From positions 145,662 to 209,661 of the forward strand of contig NZ_JBELOI010000008.1 of NCBI RefSeq assembly GCF_040276065.1: a stretch of 64,000 nt of DNA, written 5' to 3'. Source of the DNA: Castellaniella sp040276065 (GTDB lineage: Bacteria; Pseudomonadota; Gammaproteobacteria; Burkholderiales; Burkholderiaceae_B). Below, piece after piece: positions 35,098-45,348 of the stretch (the stretch's first letter is position 1; the number at the start of each line of letters is the position of its first letter). Below the pieces are notes generated by a model. It was not told the DNA's origin and did not search any database. It saw only the letters and a list, made by a program, of their open reading frames with translations. Both the position numbers and the translations under genes were made by a program.

Positions 35098-35709
35098 CTA
35101 TGTGAGGTCCTGGGCCGCGAGGGCCGCCTTGACCCCTGCGTCGGCCTGCAGACGAGCCTGGAACCGGCGCAGCGCATCCATCCCCGGCAACTCGACCGAG
35201 AGCGCGTCGGCCCAGCGCAGGAGCGTGTATAGATAGGGATCGGCCAGCGAGCGCTGGCCGGTCAGCCAATCGCGGTCCTCGAGCTGACGATTGGCCACGG
35301 CGAACAGCCCTTGAAGTTTTTCCACCGCCTTGCCCTTGAGAATCTCCGCTACGCCCTCGTCGCCCGCGCCGAAGTGCAGCGCGCCGAATACCAGGGCAAA
35401 GGTGCGATGCAGGTCGGCGTTGCAGAACGCCAGCCAGCGGCGGGTTTCCGCCCGCTCGCGGAGCGTCTCGCCCAGCAGCCCGGCCGCAGGGTTGAGCTCT
35501 GCGAGGTATTCCAGAATCGCCACGCTCTGGGTCAGCACAAAGTCGCCATCGACCAGGGTCGGCACCGCGCCGACGGGGTTGAGCGCCAGGTACTCGGCCT
35601 CTTTGGTCTGTTCGCGCGTGATCCGGCACGTCTCATAGGGCTTGCCGATCCATTCGAGGGCGATATGCGTGACCAGCGGGCAGGCGCCCGGGAAATAATA
35701 AAGTTTCAT
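35098..35709 (-). CDS. Glutathione S-transferase family protein
   Basis: Protein of 203 residues from the ATG at 35709 (MKLYYFPGACPLVTHIALEW). The thioredoxin-like N-terminal half has NPVGAVPTLVDGDFVLTQSVAILEYLAE, in which the cis-proline and the Ser-containing glutathione site are clear. The helical C-terminal half has the N-capping-type segment RSLADPYLYTLLRW. A cysteine at residue 10 sits where beta-class enzymes keep their catalytic cysteine, which suggests that class. Substrate is unknown. It is divergent from the hydroxyacid dehydrogenase gene. Confidence 0.88.
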   Translation of the reverse strand: MKLYYFPGACPLVTHIALEWIGKPYETCRITREQTKEAEYLALNPVGAVPTLVDGDFVLTQSVAILEYLAELNPAAGLLGETLRERAETRRWLAFCNADLHRTFALVFGALHFGAGDEGVAEILKGKAVEKLQGLFAVANRQLEDRDWLTGQRSLADPYLYTLLRWADALSVELPGMDALRRFQARLQADAGVKAALAAQDLT

Positions 35710-35860
35710 GGTGTGCTCGGCGAGAATCCAAAGGTGAGGAACAGCTTTGTTTATACCACCGGGCGCGGAGCCGGGCGAACCGCGTTCCACGCTGCCCTTG
35801 AGTTAGACTATCGGTGCTTGTCATTCGACGCCCATCACTGTGGTTCGCAGGAGTTCCCTC

Positions 35861-36841
35861 ATGGCTGATTCGCCTTTGCGCATTGTTTTCCTGGACCGGG
35901 ATTCCCTGCCCGCGGATGCCGATTTCCAGGGCCCATCGGTTCCTCACGAGCTGGTCCTGTATCCCCGCACAGCGCCGGAACAGGTCCTCGAACGCATTCG
36001 CGACGCCGACGTCGTGGTGGTCAACAAAGTTCCGATTGGGGCCGAATCGCTGCGTCACGCCACGCGCCTGCGTCTGATCGCGTTGATCGCCACGGGCTCC
36101 GACAACATCGATCTGGACACCTGCGAGCGGCGCGGCATCGTGGTCTCGAATGTGCGCGACTATGCCGTCCACTCGGTGCCCGAGCACACCATGGCGCTGA
36201 TGCTCGCCCTGCGTCGCAACCTGATCGCCTATCGACAGTCGGTGATCGACGGCCGCTGGCAGACGGCGAGCAGCTTCTGCTACCTGGATTATCCGATCCG
36301 CGATCTGGCGCGCTCGACGCTGGGCATCATCGGCCGGGGTGCGCTGGGCGAGGCGGTGGCCGAACTGGCCCGCGCCTTTGGGATGAAGGTGCAGTTCGCG
36401 GCACGCAAGGAGGTCGATGCGCCGGCCGAGGACTACACCTCGTTTTCCCACGTCCTGCGCTCCAGCGACGTCATCAGCCTGCATTGCCCGCTGAATGCAC
36501 AAACGCGCGGCATGATCGGTGAGGCCGAGTTCGCGCTCATGGAACGGCGCCCCTTGTTGATCAATACCGCGCGCGGCGGCCTGGTGGACGAGCCCGCGCT
36601 GGTGCGTGCAATGCGCGAAGGGCGCCTGTCGGGTGCGGCCTTCGACGTGGCCAGCCAGGAGCCCCCCGGGCTGGCACACCCCCTCATGGCCCTGGTCGGC
36701 ATGCCGAATTTCATTCTCACGCCGCACGTGGCGTGGGCCAGCGACGAGGCCATCGCGGCGCTGATCCAGCAGGTGCGCGACAATATCGAGGCGTTTTGCC
36801 GAGACGAACCGCGCAATATGGTGACCGCCTTCAACCGTTGA
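35861..36841 (+). CDS. D-2-hydroxyacid dehydrogenase, glycerate dehydrogenase-like
   Basis: NAD-dependent dehydrogenase of 326 residues, starting at the ATG at 35861 behind a CAGGAG site. The Rossmann motif is LGIIGRGALGEAVAELARAFG. The catalytic triad is visible as Arg in NTARGGLVDE, Glu in ASQEPP and His in LTPHVAW. The VPEHTMALMLALRRNL segment is shared with HprA-type enzymes that reduce hydroxypyruvate to D-glycerate. It lies 31 bases before an epd-like gene, which fits a small central-carbon or vitamin B6-related cluster. Confidence 0.85.
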   Translation: MADSPLRIVFLDRDSLPADADFQGPSVPHELVLYPRTAPEQVLERIRDADVVVVNKVPIGAESLRHATRLRLIALIATGSDNIDLDTCERRGIVVSNVRDYAVHSVPEHTMALMLALRRNLIAYRQSVIDGRWQTASSFCYLDYPIRDLARSTLGIIGRGALGEAVAELARAFGMKVQFAARKEVDAPAEDYTSFSHVLRSSDVISLHCPLNAQTRGMIGEAEFALMERRPLLINTARGGLVDEPALVRAMREGRLSGAAFDVASQEPPGLAHPLMALVGMPNFILTPHVAWASDEAIAALIQQVRDNIEAFCRDEPRNMVTAFNR

Positions 36842-36872
36842 GGCGCCCATTCCCTTTTCTTCGAGACCACCC

Positions 36873-37956
36873 ATGAACCACCCCTTCCGCGTCGCTATCA
36901 ACGGCTATGGTCGCATCGGTCGTTGCGTGCTGCGCGCCCTGGTTGAATCCGGCCGGGACCGCGATATCGAACTCGTCGCCATCAACGAGCCGGCCGATCT
37001 TTCGTCCATGGCCTACCTGACGCACTTCGATTCGACCCACGGGGTGTTTCCTGGCACGGTCGAGGAAGCGCCCGAAGGCCTGCGGATCAATGGTCGCCTG
37101 ATCCGCGTCCACCACGGGCGCGCACCCGACGACTGCCCGTGGGGGGACCTCGGCATCGATCTGCTGCTCGAGTGCTCCGGGGCCTACGGGACGCGCGACG
37201 CCTTGGAAGCCTTCCTGGATGCGGGCTGTCCGCGCGTCCTGGTTTCGCAGCCCGCACGCAGCGCCGCCGATGTCGACCATACCGTGGTCTATGGCATCAA
37301 CGACGGGGGGCTGGACGCCAGCCAGCGCATCGTGTCGGCGGCCTCGTGCACGACCAACGCCATCGTGCCCGTGCTCGACTTGCTGGACCGCGGGCCAGGC
37401 GTGCGCAATGCCTACCTGACCACGCTGCATTCGGTCATGAACGACCAGCCCATGATCGATGGCTATCATCATGCCGATTTGCGTCGCACGCGCTCGGCGA
37501 TGCAGTCCATCGTGCCGGTGTCCACCGGCCTGGCGCAAGGCGTCGAGCGCTTGCTGCCCGGCTTGGCCGGCAGAATCCAGGCCAAGGCGGTGCGCGTGCC
37601 CATCCTGAACGTCTCCGCCATCGATCTGGCGGTCAATCTGCGCCAGCCGAGCGACGTCGAAGCGCTCAACGGCCTGTTCAGAGAGGCGGCCCGCGAACGG
37701 CCCGAGCTGCTGGCTTGCACCAATCGCCCCCATGCCTCGGTCGATTTCAATCACGACCCGCACTCGGCGATCGTCGACCTCAGCCACACCCGTGTGAATG
37801 GCGGCGATTTTGCAAACCTGCTGATCTGGTTCGACAACGAGTGGGGCTTTGCCAATCGCATGCTGGATGTCGCCCAGGCCTGGGCGGCGCTGTTCATGGG
37901 CGTGTCCGCCGAGGCCGCCGGCCAGCCCTCAATTTTTCCACAAGGAGCACGTCATC

Positions 37957-37964
<8 letters not shown>
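36873..37964 (+). CDS. epd: Erythrose-4-phosphate dehydrogenase / GAPDH family protein
   Basis: Dehydrogenase of 363 residues of the GAPDH superfamily. The N-terminus is FRVAINGYGRIGRCVLRAL and the catalytic cysteine is in SAASCTTNAIVPV. The block LHSVMNDQPMIDGYHHADLR, followed by RTRSAMQSIVPV, is typical of the Epd subgroup, which makes 4-phosphoerythronate for pyridoxal phosphate synthesis. A glycolytic GAPDH role is not excluded. The last eight bases overlap the fumC start, so the two are co-translated. Confidence 0.8.
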
Positions 37965-39354
<1,390 letters not shown>

Positions 39355-39361
39355 GGCTTGT

Positions 39362-39742
39362 ATGAAAACCCTTCCAGTCCGCATCAAGCGCGTCTACGAA
39401 GAGGCGACGGAGGCCGATGGCTTCCGCGTCTTCGTCGATCGCCTGTGGCCCCGCGGAGTCTCCAAGGCGGACTTCGCCTATGATCTCTGGAGCAAGGATC
39501 TTGCACCCAGCCCGGCGCTGCGCACCTGGTTCGGACACAAGGTCGAGCGCTGGGAGGGTTTCCGCGAGCGCTATGCCTCCGAGCTGCACGAGCCGGCGTG
39601 CCAACAGGCAATAGGCGGGATATTCGCCGCGGCCAAGGGCAGGGCGGTCACGCTGGTCTACGGCGCGCGCGACCCCGAGCACAACCAGGCCCTGATCCTC
39701 GCCGGGGAAATGAACGCCTACGCAAAGCGCCACAAGACCTGA
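39362..39742 (+). CDS. DUF488 family protein
   Basis: Small soluble protein of 126 residues. It begins VRIKRVYEEATEADGFRVFV and has DRLWPRGVSK and LVYGARDPEHNQALIL, the conserved core of DUF488 (YeaO-like) proteins. The biochemical role of this family is not established. It follows fumC after seven bases and precedes the NfeD/SPFH pair after 15, so it is probably part of the same transcript. Confidence 0.85.
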   Translation: MKTLPVRIKRVYEEATEADGFRVFVDRLWPRGVSKADFAYDLWSKDLAPSPALRTWFGHKVERWEGFRERYASELHEPACQQAIGGIFAAAKGRAVTLVYGARDPEHNQALILAGEMNAYAKRHKT

Positions 39743-39757
39743 GAATAGGGGGGCCAT

Positions 39758-40111
39758 ATGGTGCTGCTTTATTGGGGGGCCGACTCATTGTGGGCCCTGG
39801 CCGCCATCGGGCTGATCGTGTCGTTGGCGGTGATCCTGGGGATCCAGGCGCATCGCATGCGGGTGCTTGGCGGCAACGAAGAGCTCGTCGGCATGCATGG
39901 CGAGGTGACCCAGGCCTCGGATGGGCGCGGAAAGGCCTATGCTCTGGTGCGCGGCGAGATCTGGCGCGTGCATTCGCGCGAGCCGCTGGCCGAGGGCGAC
40001 GACGTGCGTGTGCGCGCTGCGCGCGGCCTCACGCTCGAGGTCGAGCGTCCGGCCGAGCGGGCCGGGCGGGCGCCCGACCAACCTTCCACCACCCAAGGGG
40101 GTGAATCATGA
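39758..40111 (+). CDS. NfeD-like C-terminal domain membrane protein
   Basis: Protein of 117 residues with one N-terminal membrane segment (LWALAAIGLIVSLAVILGI, about 10-28) followed by an OB-fold-like domain (GMHGEVTQASDGRGKAYALV, then GDDVRVRAARGLTLEVE). This is the short NfeD1b-type form that accompanies stomatin-like proteins. The stop overlaps the SPFH gene start by four bases, and such pairs are widely conserved as membrane-microdomain partners. Confidence 0.8.
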   Translation: MVLLYWGADSLWALAAIGLIVSLAVILGIQAHRMRVLGGNEELVGMHGEVTQASDGRGKAYALVRGEIWRVHSREPLAEGDDVRVRAARGLTLEVERPAERAGRAPDQPSTTQGGES

Positions 40112-40902
40112 TTTTCCTCGACATCGATACGGGGCTGAGCATTCTGGTCCTCGTCGTCCTAGTGGCGATGCTCTTCAAGCTGTTCCGGATCCTGCGCGAA
40201 TACGAGCGCGCGGTGATCTTCACACTCGGCCGCTATACGGGCACCAAGGGCCCGGGGCTGGTCATCGTCATCCCGTTCCTGCAGCAGCTGGTGCGGGTCG
40301 ACCTGCGGGTGGTGACCATGGACATCCCACCCCAGGACGTGATTTCACGCGACAACGTCTCGGTGCAAGTCAACGCAGTGGTGTATTTCCGGGTCGTCGC
40401 GCCGGAAAAGGCCATCATCCAGGTCGAGCACTATCTCGAAGCCACCAGCCAGCTCGCACAAACCACGCTGCGCGCCGTGCTCGGCAAGCACGAGCTCGAC
40501 GAGATGCTGAGCGAACGCGAAAAACTCAACCACGATGTGCAGGTCATTCTCGATGCCCAGACCGATGGCTGGGGCATCAAGGTGACGGCGGTCGAAATCA
40601 AGCACATCGACTTGAACGAAACCATGGTGCGGGCGATGGCCCGGCAGGCCGAAGCCGAGCGTGACCGGCGAGCCAAGATCATCCACGCCGAGGGCGAGCG
40701 CCAAGCCGCGCAAGCATTGCAGGAGGCCGCGCACACCTTGTCGCAGGAGCCCTCCGCCATGCAATTGCGCTATCTCCAAACCTTGACCCAGGTGGCCGGA
40801 GACAAGTCCTCGACCCTGGTCTTTCCGGTGCCCATCGACCTCTTGGCGGGGTTTCTGGGCAAGGGGGCGCCGCCGGCGGCGCCCGACGACGATAGGCGCT
40901 AG
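40108..40902 (+). CDS. SPFH/stomatin-like membrane protein (slipin)
   Basis: Protein of 264 residues with an N-terminal hydrophobic hairpin (LSILVLVVLVAMLFKLF) and the slipin start REYERAVIFTLGRYTGTKGPGL. The SPFH domain follows (VDLRVVTMDIPPQDVISRDN), then a helical region rich in Ala, Glu and Arg (ARQAEAERDRRAKIIHAEGE). Such proteins assemble in lipid microdomains with NfeD. It overlaps its NfeD partner upstream. Its end overlaps the convergent redoxin gene by four bases. Confidence 0.92.
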   Translation: MIFLDIDTGLSILVLVVLVAMLFKLFRILREYERAVIFTLGRYTGTKGPGLVIVIPFLQQLVRVDLRVVTMDIPPQDVISRDNVSVQVNAVVYFRVVAPEKAIIQVEHYLEATSQLAQTTLRAVLGKHELDEMLSEREKLNHDVQVILDAQTDGWGIKVTAVEIKHIDLNETMVRAMARQAEAERDRRAKIIHAEGERQAAQALQEAAHTLSQEPSAMQLRYLQTLTQVAGDKSSTLVFPVPIDLLAGFLGKGAPPAAPDDDRR

Positions 40903-41387
40903 GGCGTGCTGCCTGGCTCATTGGCCAGCAGTTGGCCGATGACCGCGCCCACCCGCAAGTCGTCGAGCGAGCCGAAATGGTGCAGGCGGATGTCGCCCGC
41001 CTGGTCCAGGACGATGAGGCTGGGGGTGCCCTGCAGCCGGTAGGCCTGCATGGTCAATGGGATGGGATTGCCCCTGGGGTCGGCCATGTCGATTCCGACC
41101 GGGAAGGTGATCCGGTACTCATGCAGAAAGGCCTTCAGCGCGACCTCGCCCATGGCCTCATGATGCTCGAACACCGTGTGCAGGCCGATCACGCGCACGC
41201 GCCCCGGCGGGAAGGCGTTGTGGATCGCCTTGGCCTGCGGGATGCCGTGGGACACACAGCCCGGGCATAGCATCTGAAAGGCATGCAGCACCACGACCGA
41301 GCCTTTCAGGCCCTCGAGGTCGAGCGGCTCGTCGGTGTTCAACCACCGGGCGATCTGCAAGGCCGGGGCGTGTTCATGATAGGGCAT
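40899..41387 (-). CDS. Thioredoxin-fold redoxin (AhpC/TSA or TlpA-like)
   Basis: Soluble protein of 162 residues. The active-site motif is FQMLCPGCVSHGIPQAKAIH, a CxxC pair (CPGC) at the start of the first helix, and the cis-proline is in LQGTPSLIVLDQAG. No signal peptide is visible. The short MPYHEHAPALQIARWLNTDE start is typical of redoxin-domain proteins of unknown partner. It could reduce disulfides or peroxides; the exact role is not known. Confidence 0.8.
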   Translation of the reverse strand: MPYHEHAPALQIARWLNTDEPLDLEGLKGSVVVLHAFQMLCPGCVSHGIPQAKAIHNAFPPGRVRVIGLHTVFEHHEAMGEVALKAFLHEYRITFPVGIDMADPRGNPIPLTMQAYRLQGTPSLIVLDQAGDIRLHHFGSLDDLRVGAVIGQLLANEPGSTP

Positions 41388-41627
41388 GTCGTAGGGTCCG
41401 GAAACGGTGGGCGCGGCCGGTGGGCCACGGCTCCAGGGTCTATCATAAGTCGTGTGTCTTGTCAGGGAAAGCTTACGGCCCGTACTGATATTTCGCGTCG
41501 GATCAAGCAGGCCATGGTGTAATGGCCGGGGCGCCGGTCCAGTGTTTTTCCTGACGGTCGCTGTGGCTTATACTGACCCTATGATCCGGGCCTGTCCCAA
41601 GAACAATCTTATTTTCGGAGATTCACG

Positions 41628-41960
41628 ATGAAGCTATCCGCGATCGCCCTGTGCGCATCCTTACTCGCGATGGGCGGCGCCGCGCAGGCGGCCCCCGACT
41701 ACGCCCAGGTCAAAGACATTCTCACCAAGAATGCCTGTCTGGCCTGTCATGCCGTCGACAAGAAGGTCGTCGGGCCGGCCTACCAAGAGGTCGCGGCCAA
41801 GCACAAAGGCCAGGCCGACGCGGCCGAGGTGCTGACCAAGCACATCCGTTCAGGCAGTTCGGGGGTCTACGGCCCGATTCCGATGCCGCCTAACGCCGGC
41901 ATCTCGGACGCCGACATCAAGACCGTCGTCGAGTGGCTGATCGCGGGCGCCTCCCAATAA
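41628..41960 (+). CDS. Periplasmic class I cytochrome c (c551/c552-like)
   Basis: Precursor of 110 residues with a signal peptide (LSAIALCASLLAMGGAAQA, cut before APDYAQ). The heme site is NACLACHAVDKKVVGP (CxxCH), and the distal methionine is in GPIPMPPNAGISD. Size and motifs match small soluble electron carriers of the cytochrome c551/c552 group that donate to terminal oxidases or peroxidases. A ribosome site CGGAGA precedes it and a terminator follows at 41977-42020. Confidence 0.92.
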   Translation: MKLSAIALCASLLAMGGAAQAAPDYAQVKDILTKNACLACHAVDKKVVGPAYQEVAAKHKGQADAAEVLTKHIRSGSSGVYGPIPMPPNAGISDADIKTVVEWLIAGASQ

Positions 41961-41976
41961 CACGGCGCGACGGGCG

Positions 41977-42020
41977 ACCCTGCGACAGGCCACGTCATCC
42001 AGGGCCTTCGCAGGGTTTTT
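41977..42020 (+). terminator. Intrinsic terminator after the cytochrome c gene
   Basis: ACCCTGCGA (41977-41985) pairs perfectly with TCGCAGGGT (42008-42016). AGGCC (41987-41991) and GGCCT (42003-42007) continue the stem past one bulged C. The stem runs into TTTTT at 42016-42020. It isolates the cytochrome gene from nrdJ. Confidence 0.85.
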
Positions 42021-42055
42021 CATTTGGACATCAAGCATATATTCAGGCGCGCACC

Positions 42056-44920
42056 ATGAAGAGAGCACACCCCATCGCCGGGCTGGAACCCCAATCAATT
42101 TCCGTCGAGGTCTTGCAGGAAAAGTACGCCAAGGGCGGGGAAACCAGCATCACCGAGATTCAACAGCGTGTGGCGCGCGCCCTGGCGGCTGTCGAAAAAA
42201 AGCCCCGCCGCAAACACTTCGAAGCACTATTCCTCGAGGCCCAGCAGCGCGGCTTCATCCCGGCCGGGCGGATCAATTCGGCGGCGGGCACCGACCTGTC
42301 GGCCACGCTGATCAACTGCTTCGTTCAACCCGTGGGCGATTCAGTCTCGGCCGCGGTGGATGGACGTCCCGGTATTTATGATGCCCTACAGAAGGCCGCC
42401 GAGACGATGCGCCGGGGCGGGGGCGTGGGCTACGACTTCAGCCACATCCGGCCGGCGGGCGCCGCAGTCAAGGGCACGGCCTCCAAGGCCTCGGGCCCGG
42501 TTTCGTACATGCGTGTCTTCGACCGCTCCTGCGAGACCGTCGAATCGGCGGGCGCGCGGCGCGGTGCGCAGATGGGCGTGCTCAGCGTCAGCCATCCCGA
42601 CATCGAATCCTTCGTGCGCGCCAAGCAAACCAGCGGCGAGCTCACCAACTTCAACGTGTCGGTCAGCGTCACCGACGAGTTCATGCGGGCGGTCGAAAAC
42701 GACGACACATTCCCCCTCACGCACCCGGCCGAGCCGGGTGTCGATCTGCTGGCGGCCGGCGCCCGGCCGCGCGACGACGGCATATGGATCTACAAGGAAA
42801 TCCGTGCCCGCGACCTGTGGGATGAGATCATGCGCTCGACCTACGACTACGCCGAGCCGGGGGTGTTGTTCCACGACCAGATCAACCGCGAAAACAATCT
42901 GCACTACATCGAGGTGCTCGAGGCCACGAACCCGTGCGGGGAGCAACCCCTGCCAGGCTATGGCTGCTGCTGCCTGGGCTCGATCGACCTGACGCGCTTC
43001 GTGCGCAACCCCTTTGGCTTCGGCGGCTCGCCCGAGGTTGATTGGCAGGCTCTCGCCGAGGTCACGGGCGTGGCGGTGCGTATGCTCGACAACGTCCTGG
43101 ACGCCACGGTGTGGCCATTGCCCGAGCAGGCCGCCGAGGCCGCGAACAAGCGCCGCGTGGGCCTGGGTGTCACTGGCCTGGGCGATGCCCTGATCATGCT
43201 CGAGCTGGCCTACGACAGTGACGAGGCGCGCCGCCTGGCGGGCCGCTTCACCCGCGAGGTGGCCGAGGCCGCCTACCGGGCCTCGGTGGCCCTGGCCCGC
43301 GAGCGCGGCGCGTTCCCGGCCTTCCAGGCTGAAGCCTACCTGGCCAGCGGCTTCGCCCAGCGACTGCCCGAGGACATCCGCCAGGCGATCCGCGAACACG
43401 GAATCCGCAACAGCCACCTGACCTCGATCGCGCCGACGGGCACGATTTCGCTCGCTTTTGCCGACAACGCGTCCAATGGCATCGAGCCCCCGTTCTCGTG
43501 GACCTATACCCGAACCAAGCGCATGGCCGACGGCGGCAAGCAGGACTACGTGGTCGAGGACCATGCCTATCGGCTGTACCGGCTGATGGGCGGGGACGTA
43601 TCCGGCGGGCTGCCGCCGTATTTCCGTACCGCGCTCGAAATCTCGGCGCGCGACCATGCCTTGATGGTGGCGGCCGTCAAGGACCACGTCGACGCTGCGA
43701 TCTCCAAGACCGTCAACGTCGCCGTGGACTATCCCTACGAGGATTTCAAAGACCTGTACCTGCAGGCCTGGAAGCTCGGCCTCAAGGGCATCACCACCTA
43801 TCGCCCGAGCGGCAAGCGCGCCGCCGTGCTGTCGGTCGCGCCCGTCGTCGAGGCGCCTCAGCCCGAGGCGATCCTGCTGTCCGAGGCCGATCGGCGCCTG
43901 GTACTCAAACGCACCATTGAGCCGGTGCTCAACAGCCTGCGCTGGCCCAGCCGGCCGCGCCTGCCGCGCGGCGCCTCGGCCTGGGCATCCGATACGATCG
44001 AGACCCCGGATGGCAGCTTCGTAGTGTTTGTCTCGGATCTGTCCAAGCGGCCCTTCGAGGTCTGGGTCAACGGCGCCCGTCCGCCGCGCGGCCTGGGCTC
44101 CGTCGCCAAGATGCTCAGCCTCGACATGTACACCGACGATACGCCATGGCTGAACCGCAAGCTCGAGGTCCTCGCGCGCACCAACGGCGGCTCGGCCTTT
44201 CAGATCACCGACCCCGAGACCGGTGAACCCGTCTGGCTGCCTTCGACCGTCGCCGCGCTGGCGCGCCTCGTAGGTTTTCGCCATCGCAGCCTGGGGATCT
44301 CCGCCGACGGCCAGGCCTCGGCCATGATGGACGCCTTGATCGCCCCGCGTGAGCCCAAGACCGGCACCGATGGCACCATGGGCTGGATCTGCGACGTGCT
44401 CAATCCCGTGACGGGCGACGATTTCGTGCTCATGATGAAAGAGCTGCGGATGCCCGACGGATTGACGCGGCCGTATTCCGTATGGGGCGCGGGTAAATTC
44501 CCGCGCGCCTTCGAGGGCTTGTTCAAGCTGCTCAGCCTGGACATGCGCATCGTGGATCCGGCCTGGATCGCCATGAAACTGCGCAAGCTCCTGAAGTACG
44601 CCGAGCCCCAGGGCGACTTTCTCGCGCGGGTGCCGGGCGGTGACAAATCGGCCTCGTTCCCATCCACCGAAGCCTACATCGCGCGCCTGGTCATCCACCG
44701 CTATGCGATGCTGGGAATCCTGGACGAGCAGGGCGAGCCGCTCGAACAGATGGGCGTCGTCCAAGCCGAAAGCGCAGAGGGCGCTCCGCGCCTCCAGCAG
44801 ACCGAGCCGCTCGTCGCCATGATGGGCGCCGAATGCCCCGAGTGCCACTTGCACCGCGTCATCAAAAAGGACGGATGCCAATTCTGCACCCAATGCGGCT
44901 ACCAAGGAGCATGTGGATGA
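42056..44920 (+). CDS. nrdJ: Adenosylcobalamin-dependent (class II) ribonucleotide reductase
   Basis: Large enzyme of 954 residues from the ATG at 42056. The core has LINCFVQPVGDS, GGGVGYDFSHIRPAG, the radical-site block ATNPCGEQPLPGYGCCCLGS and ISKTVNVAVDYPYEDF. The last 32 residues form a zinc-binding tail (CPECHLH then CQFCTQCGYQG). The region before it holds two similar copies of a TSCPD-like domain: VWVNGARPPRGLGSVAKMLS near 680 and VWGAGKFPRAFEGLFKLLS near 810. It makes deoxynucleotides with B12 and no oxygen. No cobalamin riboswitch is visible in the 95-base gap upstream. Confidence 0.93.
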   Translation: MKRAHPIAGLEPQSISVEVLQEKYAKGGETSITEIQQRVARALAAVEKKPRRKHFEALFLEAQQRGFIPAGRINSAAGTDLSATLINCFVQPVGDSVSAAVDGRPGIYDALQKAAETMRRGGGVGYDFSHIRPAGAAVKGTASKASGPVSYMRVFDRSCETVESAGARRGAQMGVLSVSHPDIESFVRAKQTSGELTNFNVSVSVTDEFMRAVENDDTFPLTHPAEPGVDLLAAGARPRDDGIWIYKEIRARDLWDEIMRSTYDYAEPGVLFHDQINRENNLHYIEVLEATNPCGEQPLPGYGCCCLGSIDLTRFVRNPFGFGGSPEVDWQALAEVTGVAVRMLDNVLDATVWPLPEQAAEAANKRRVGLGVTGLGDALIMLELAYDSDEARRLAGRFTREVAEAAYRASVALARERGAFPAFQAEAYLASGFAQRLPEDIRQAIREHGIRNSHLTSIAPTGTISLAFADNASNGIEPPFSWTYTRTKRMADGGKQDYVVEDHAYRLYRLMGGDVSGGLPPYFRTALEISARDHALMVAAVKDHVDAAISKTVNVAVDYPYEDFKDLYLQAWKLGLKGITTYRPSGKRAAVLSVAPVVEAPQPEAILLSEADRRLVLKRTIEPVLNSLRWPSRPRLPRGASAWASDTIETPDGSFVVFVSDLSKRPFEVWVNGARPPRGLGSVAKMLSLDMYTDDTPWLNRKLEVLARTNGGSAFQITDPETGEPVWLPSTVAALARLVGFRHRSLGISADGQASAMMDALIAPREPKTGTDGTMGWICDVLNPVTGDDFVLMMKELRMPDGLTRPYSVWGAGKFPRAFEGLFKLLSLDMRIVDPAWIAMKLRKLLKYAEPQGDFLARVPGGDKSASFPSTEAYIARLVIHRYAMLGILDEQGEPLEQMGVVQAESAEGAPRLQQTEPLVAMMGAECPECHLHRVIKKDGCQFCTQCGYQGACG

Positions 44921-44963
44921 GACAGGACACCGGACAGTCCCTGCGGACTGTCCGGTGCCTGTC
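44921..44963. terminator. Strong hairpin directly after the nrdJ stop codon
   Basis: The left arm (44921-44940) begins GACAGG and ends CACCGGACAGTCC; the right arm (44945-44963) is its complement over 19 pairs with one bulged A. The loop is CTGC. It starts on the base after the nrdJ stop, so it could end or stabilise that mRNA. No T-run follows. It is also the first part of the 78-base repeat array. Confidence 0.6.
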
Positions 44964-45247
44964 GAATCGGAGCGGCGTGCAAGCCGCGACGTGGAGGGCT
45001 GCCTCGGCTCGAGAGTCCCTGCGGACTGTCCGGTGCCTGTCGAATCGGAGCGGCGTGCAAGCCGCGAGGTGGAGGGATGCCTCGTCTTGAGAGTCCCTGC
45101 GGACTGTCCGGTGCCTGTCGAATCGGAGCGGCGTGCAAGCCGCGAGGTGGAGGGATGCCTCGGCTTGAGAGTCCCTGCGGACTGTCCGGTGCCTGTCGAA
45201 TCGGAGCGGCGTGCAAGCCGCGACGTGGAGGGCTGCTTCATGCCGGG
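44936..45247. repeat. Tandem array of four 78-bp repeats
   Basis: Units start at 44936, 45014, 45092 and 45170, exactly 78 bases apart, each opening AGTCCCTGCGGACTGTCCGG. Copies differ only near the end: GACGTGGAGGGCT in copies 1 and 4, GAGGTGGAGGGAT in copies 2 and 3, and the last diverges after about 71 bases. Each unit has a small inverted repeat AGTCC/GGACT and a hairpin GCGGC-GTGCAA-GCCGC. A degenerate fifth core lies at 45253-45268. Because 78 is a multiple of three, the array is open in several frames, but no ribosome site or domain supports a gene. Confidence 0.9.
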
Positions 45248-45348
45248 GTCCCGTCGCGTGCAAGCCGCAACCCAAAGAAGTGTCATAATCCGGGAACTGT
45301 CCAGTTGGACGCCGCGTTGAACGAAGCACAGTCAAACCACATCCCACA

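Noticed and set aside
41961..42055. Cobalamin riboswitch before nrdJ
   Set aside because: The gap is too short and is mostly a terminator hairpin; no B12-box-like sequence is present.
44936..45247. CRISPR array
   Set aside because: The units abut with no variable spacers and no cas genes are present.
42386..45286. A 966-codon open frame on the minus strand across nrdJ and the repeat array
   Set aside because: It is antisense to a clear nrdJ gene, has low-complexity composition typical of high-GC shadow frames, and no domain or ribosome site.
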